Shown: in pieces, positions 63,337 through 64,000 of the stretch
How positions within the stretch are numbered: position 1 is the first letter of the stretch
Layout of the letters: each line of letters starts with the position of its first letter
NCBI RefSeq assembly: GCF_019578655.1
Contig: NC_063265.1
Location: forward strand, 7,040,501-7,104,500
Length of the DNA stretch: 64,000 nt
DNA from: Ricinus communis
Taxonomy: Eukaryota; Streptophyta; Magnoliopsida; Malpighiales; Euphorbiaceae
Direction: 5' to 3'
Program-made: the position numbers and the translations under genes
The notes under the pieces: model-generated
Seen by the model: the letters and a program-made list of their open reading frames with translations, nothing else
Database searches by the model: none
Told to the model about the DNA's origin: nothing

Positions 63337-64000
63337 AATCTCATCGTTTCTTTTTCTTTACTTTGTAATAACTCAGGATTTAATCCCATAGAGATAATAA
63401 ATAAAAATTCTTTGGCCTCTAAATTCAATGGGATGAATTCCATCTCGATGATATCGAGTCTGATCAATATCATGAATAACAATATCTGAGTTATCAAATC
63501 GATTCATCATCGAGAATTGAATAGTATAACATAGAAAGATCGTTTATCCATATTGAATTCAAAAATGGCGGGATTCTTGATTCAATTCATAATTTTTTGT
63601 TCCATTACTTTCTTTTTTTTTATTTGATCCCCATTCTTTGGTAATGGAATGCATAGAATATATTAAAAATAAAAAAACTTCAGTGCGCAATTTGAATGAG
63701 ATAGATTGTTTCAAATTCAAATTTGTAATTGAGATTACACAGCAAGAGCAATATATGATCTTGTAAGAATATCCCAGAGCATAAATCATATCGAAATGGC
63801 ATGGCTAACTCCAGAAGAAGTAACATCTCATGATGAAGAAAGTGAGAATGCTTCTATATGTGAACTTACAGTTGCAATGTTCGACACCATCTGATAAAAC
63901 CAATGAACCAACTCAGCAGCTCCAAGAACTATGAACGAATCTGTTTATAGGCAATAACAATGCAAGTAGAGAATTACTTCTCCTGAAATGATGTGCTTGC

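Larger units (their letters stand above)
62509..63738. mobile_element. Nuclear insertion of plastid DNA (psbM region)
   Basis: About 1230 bp interrupt intron 6 of the RAPTOR copy. The intact RAPTOR intron reads straight through as GCTAAACAGCAAG at about 21349-21361. The insertion carries a recognisable psbM on the minus strand. The spacer on both sides has plastid style, including a 21-bp perfect hairpin just downstream of psbM, which fits the petN-psbM-trnD interval. ACA is present at both junctions (62506-62508 and 63739-63741), as microhomology or a 3-bp duplication. No terminal repeats are present, so this is a nuclear plastid-derived segment and not a transposon. Confidence 0.85.
57113..64000 (-). 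pseudogene. Partial RAPTOR duplicate (exons 17 to 7), truncated
   Basis: This copies RAPTOR from within intron 17 (about 16063) through intron 6 and past the window end, including introns, at high identity. Exon copies: 58298-58421 region (17), 58522-58851 (16), 58968-59546 (15), 59925-60114 (14), 60194-60547 (13), 60777-60887 (12), 61011-61094 (11), 61413-61514 (10), 61635-61713 (9), 61804-61948 (8) and 62073-62227 (7). Splice sites are kept and exons 7-16 remain open. Exon 17 has a premature TAG at 58410-58412 (AAG to TAG). Exons 18-23, most of the WD40 propeller, are absent. Substitutions seen include Cys to Arg in exon 16 (NWSCGH/NWSRGH), Asn to Asp in exon 15, Pro to Ser in exons 10 and 13, and Val to Met in exon 7. 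Retained introns mean DNA-level duplication, not retroposition. It could still be transcribed. Confidence 0.93.

Noticed and set aside
57113..64000. Second functional RAPTOR gene
   Set aside because: A premature stop in exon 17 and loss of exons 18-23 at the breakpoint argue against a full-length product.

Overview
The window is nuclear DNA from a eudicot plant. It contains spliced genes with GT-AG introns, an AT-rich background, a nuclear tRNA gene, several classes of plant LTR retrotransposon and a plastid-derived insertion. A rosid such as a Malpighiales species is plausible from the protein sequences, but the sequence alone does not fix the species.

Layout. 1-6.3 kb is AT-rich intergenic DNA with one hAT-like MITE copy and a (TA)n tract. 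6325-10561 (+) is a complete nine-exon TOM1-LIKE (TOL) gene encoding a VHS-GAT ubiquitin-binding sorting protein of 734 residues. A tRNA-Asp(GTC) gene lies at 11011-11082 (-), followed by a second MITE copy. 13793-28954 (-), convergent with TOL, is a complete RAPTOR gene, the scaffold subunit of the TOR kinase complex. I reconstructed 23 coding exons (4110 nt, 1369 residues), and every exon junction keeps the reading frame. 30.6-35.6 kb is a fold-back structure made from two head-to-head copies of a Ty1/copia LTR-plus-leader around a decayed pol region. 37573-47536 (+) is a Ty3/gypsy element with 1.29-kb LTRs. It carries gag and protease but no reverse transcriptase or integrase, and a 2.83-kb solo LTR with a perfect 5-bp target duplication is nested in its gag. 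47.5-54.5 kb is AT-rich DNA with no recognisable gene. 54.5-55.5 kb is a truncated copia LTR-PBS-gag fragment, followed by a possible hAT-like element. 57113 to the window end is a second, partial copy of RAPTOR (exons 17 to 7), about 41 kb from the source. It contains a premature stop and, in its intron 6, a 1.23-kb plastid DNA insertion with a frameshifted psbM.

How the genes relate. TOL (endosomal sorting of ubiquitinated cargo) and RAPTOR (nutrient/TOR signalling) are single eukaryotic genes, not a pathway cluster. The most informative material is the history of the partial RAPTOR duplication: its breakpoint in intron 17, its stop codon, the later plastid insertion, and the intron-10 rearrangement that carries 17 bp of templated filler. 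The nested and non-autonomous retrotransposons are the next most informative. I found no convincing evidence of a wholly new gene system. The items closest to undescribed are the GC-rich 227-bp insertion inside the gypsy element, the short repeats with inverted GTTC/GAAC ends in the copia leader, and the copia fold-back locus.
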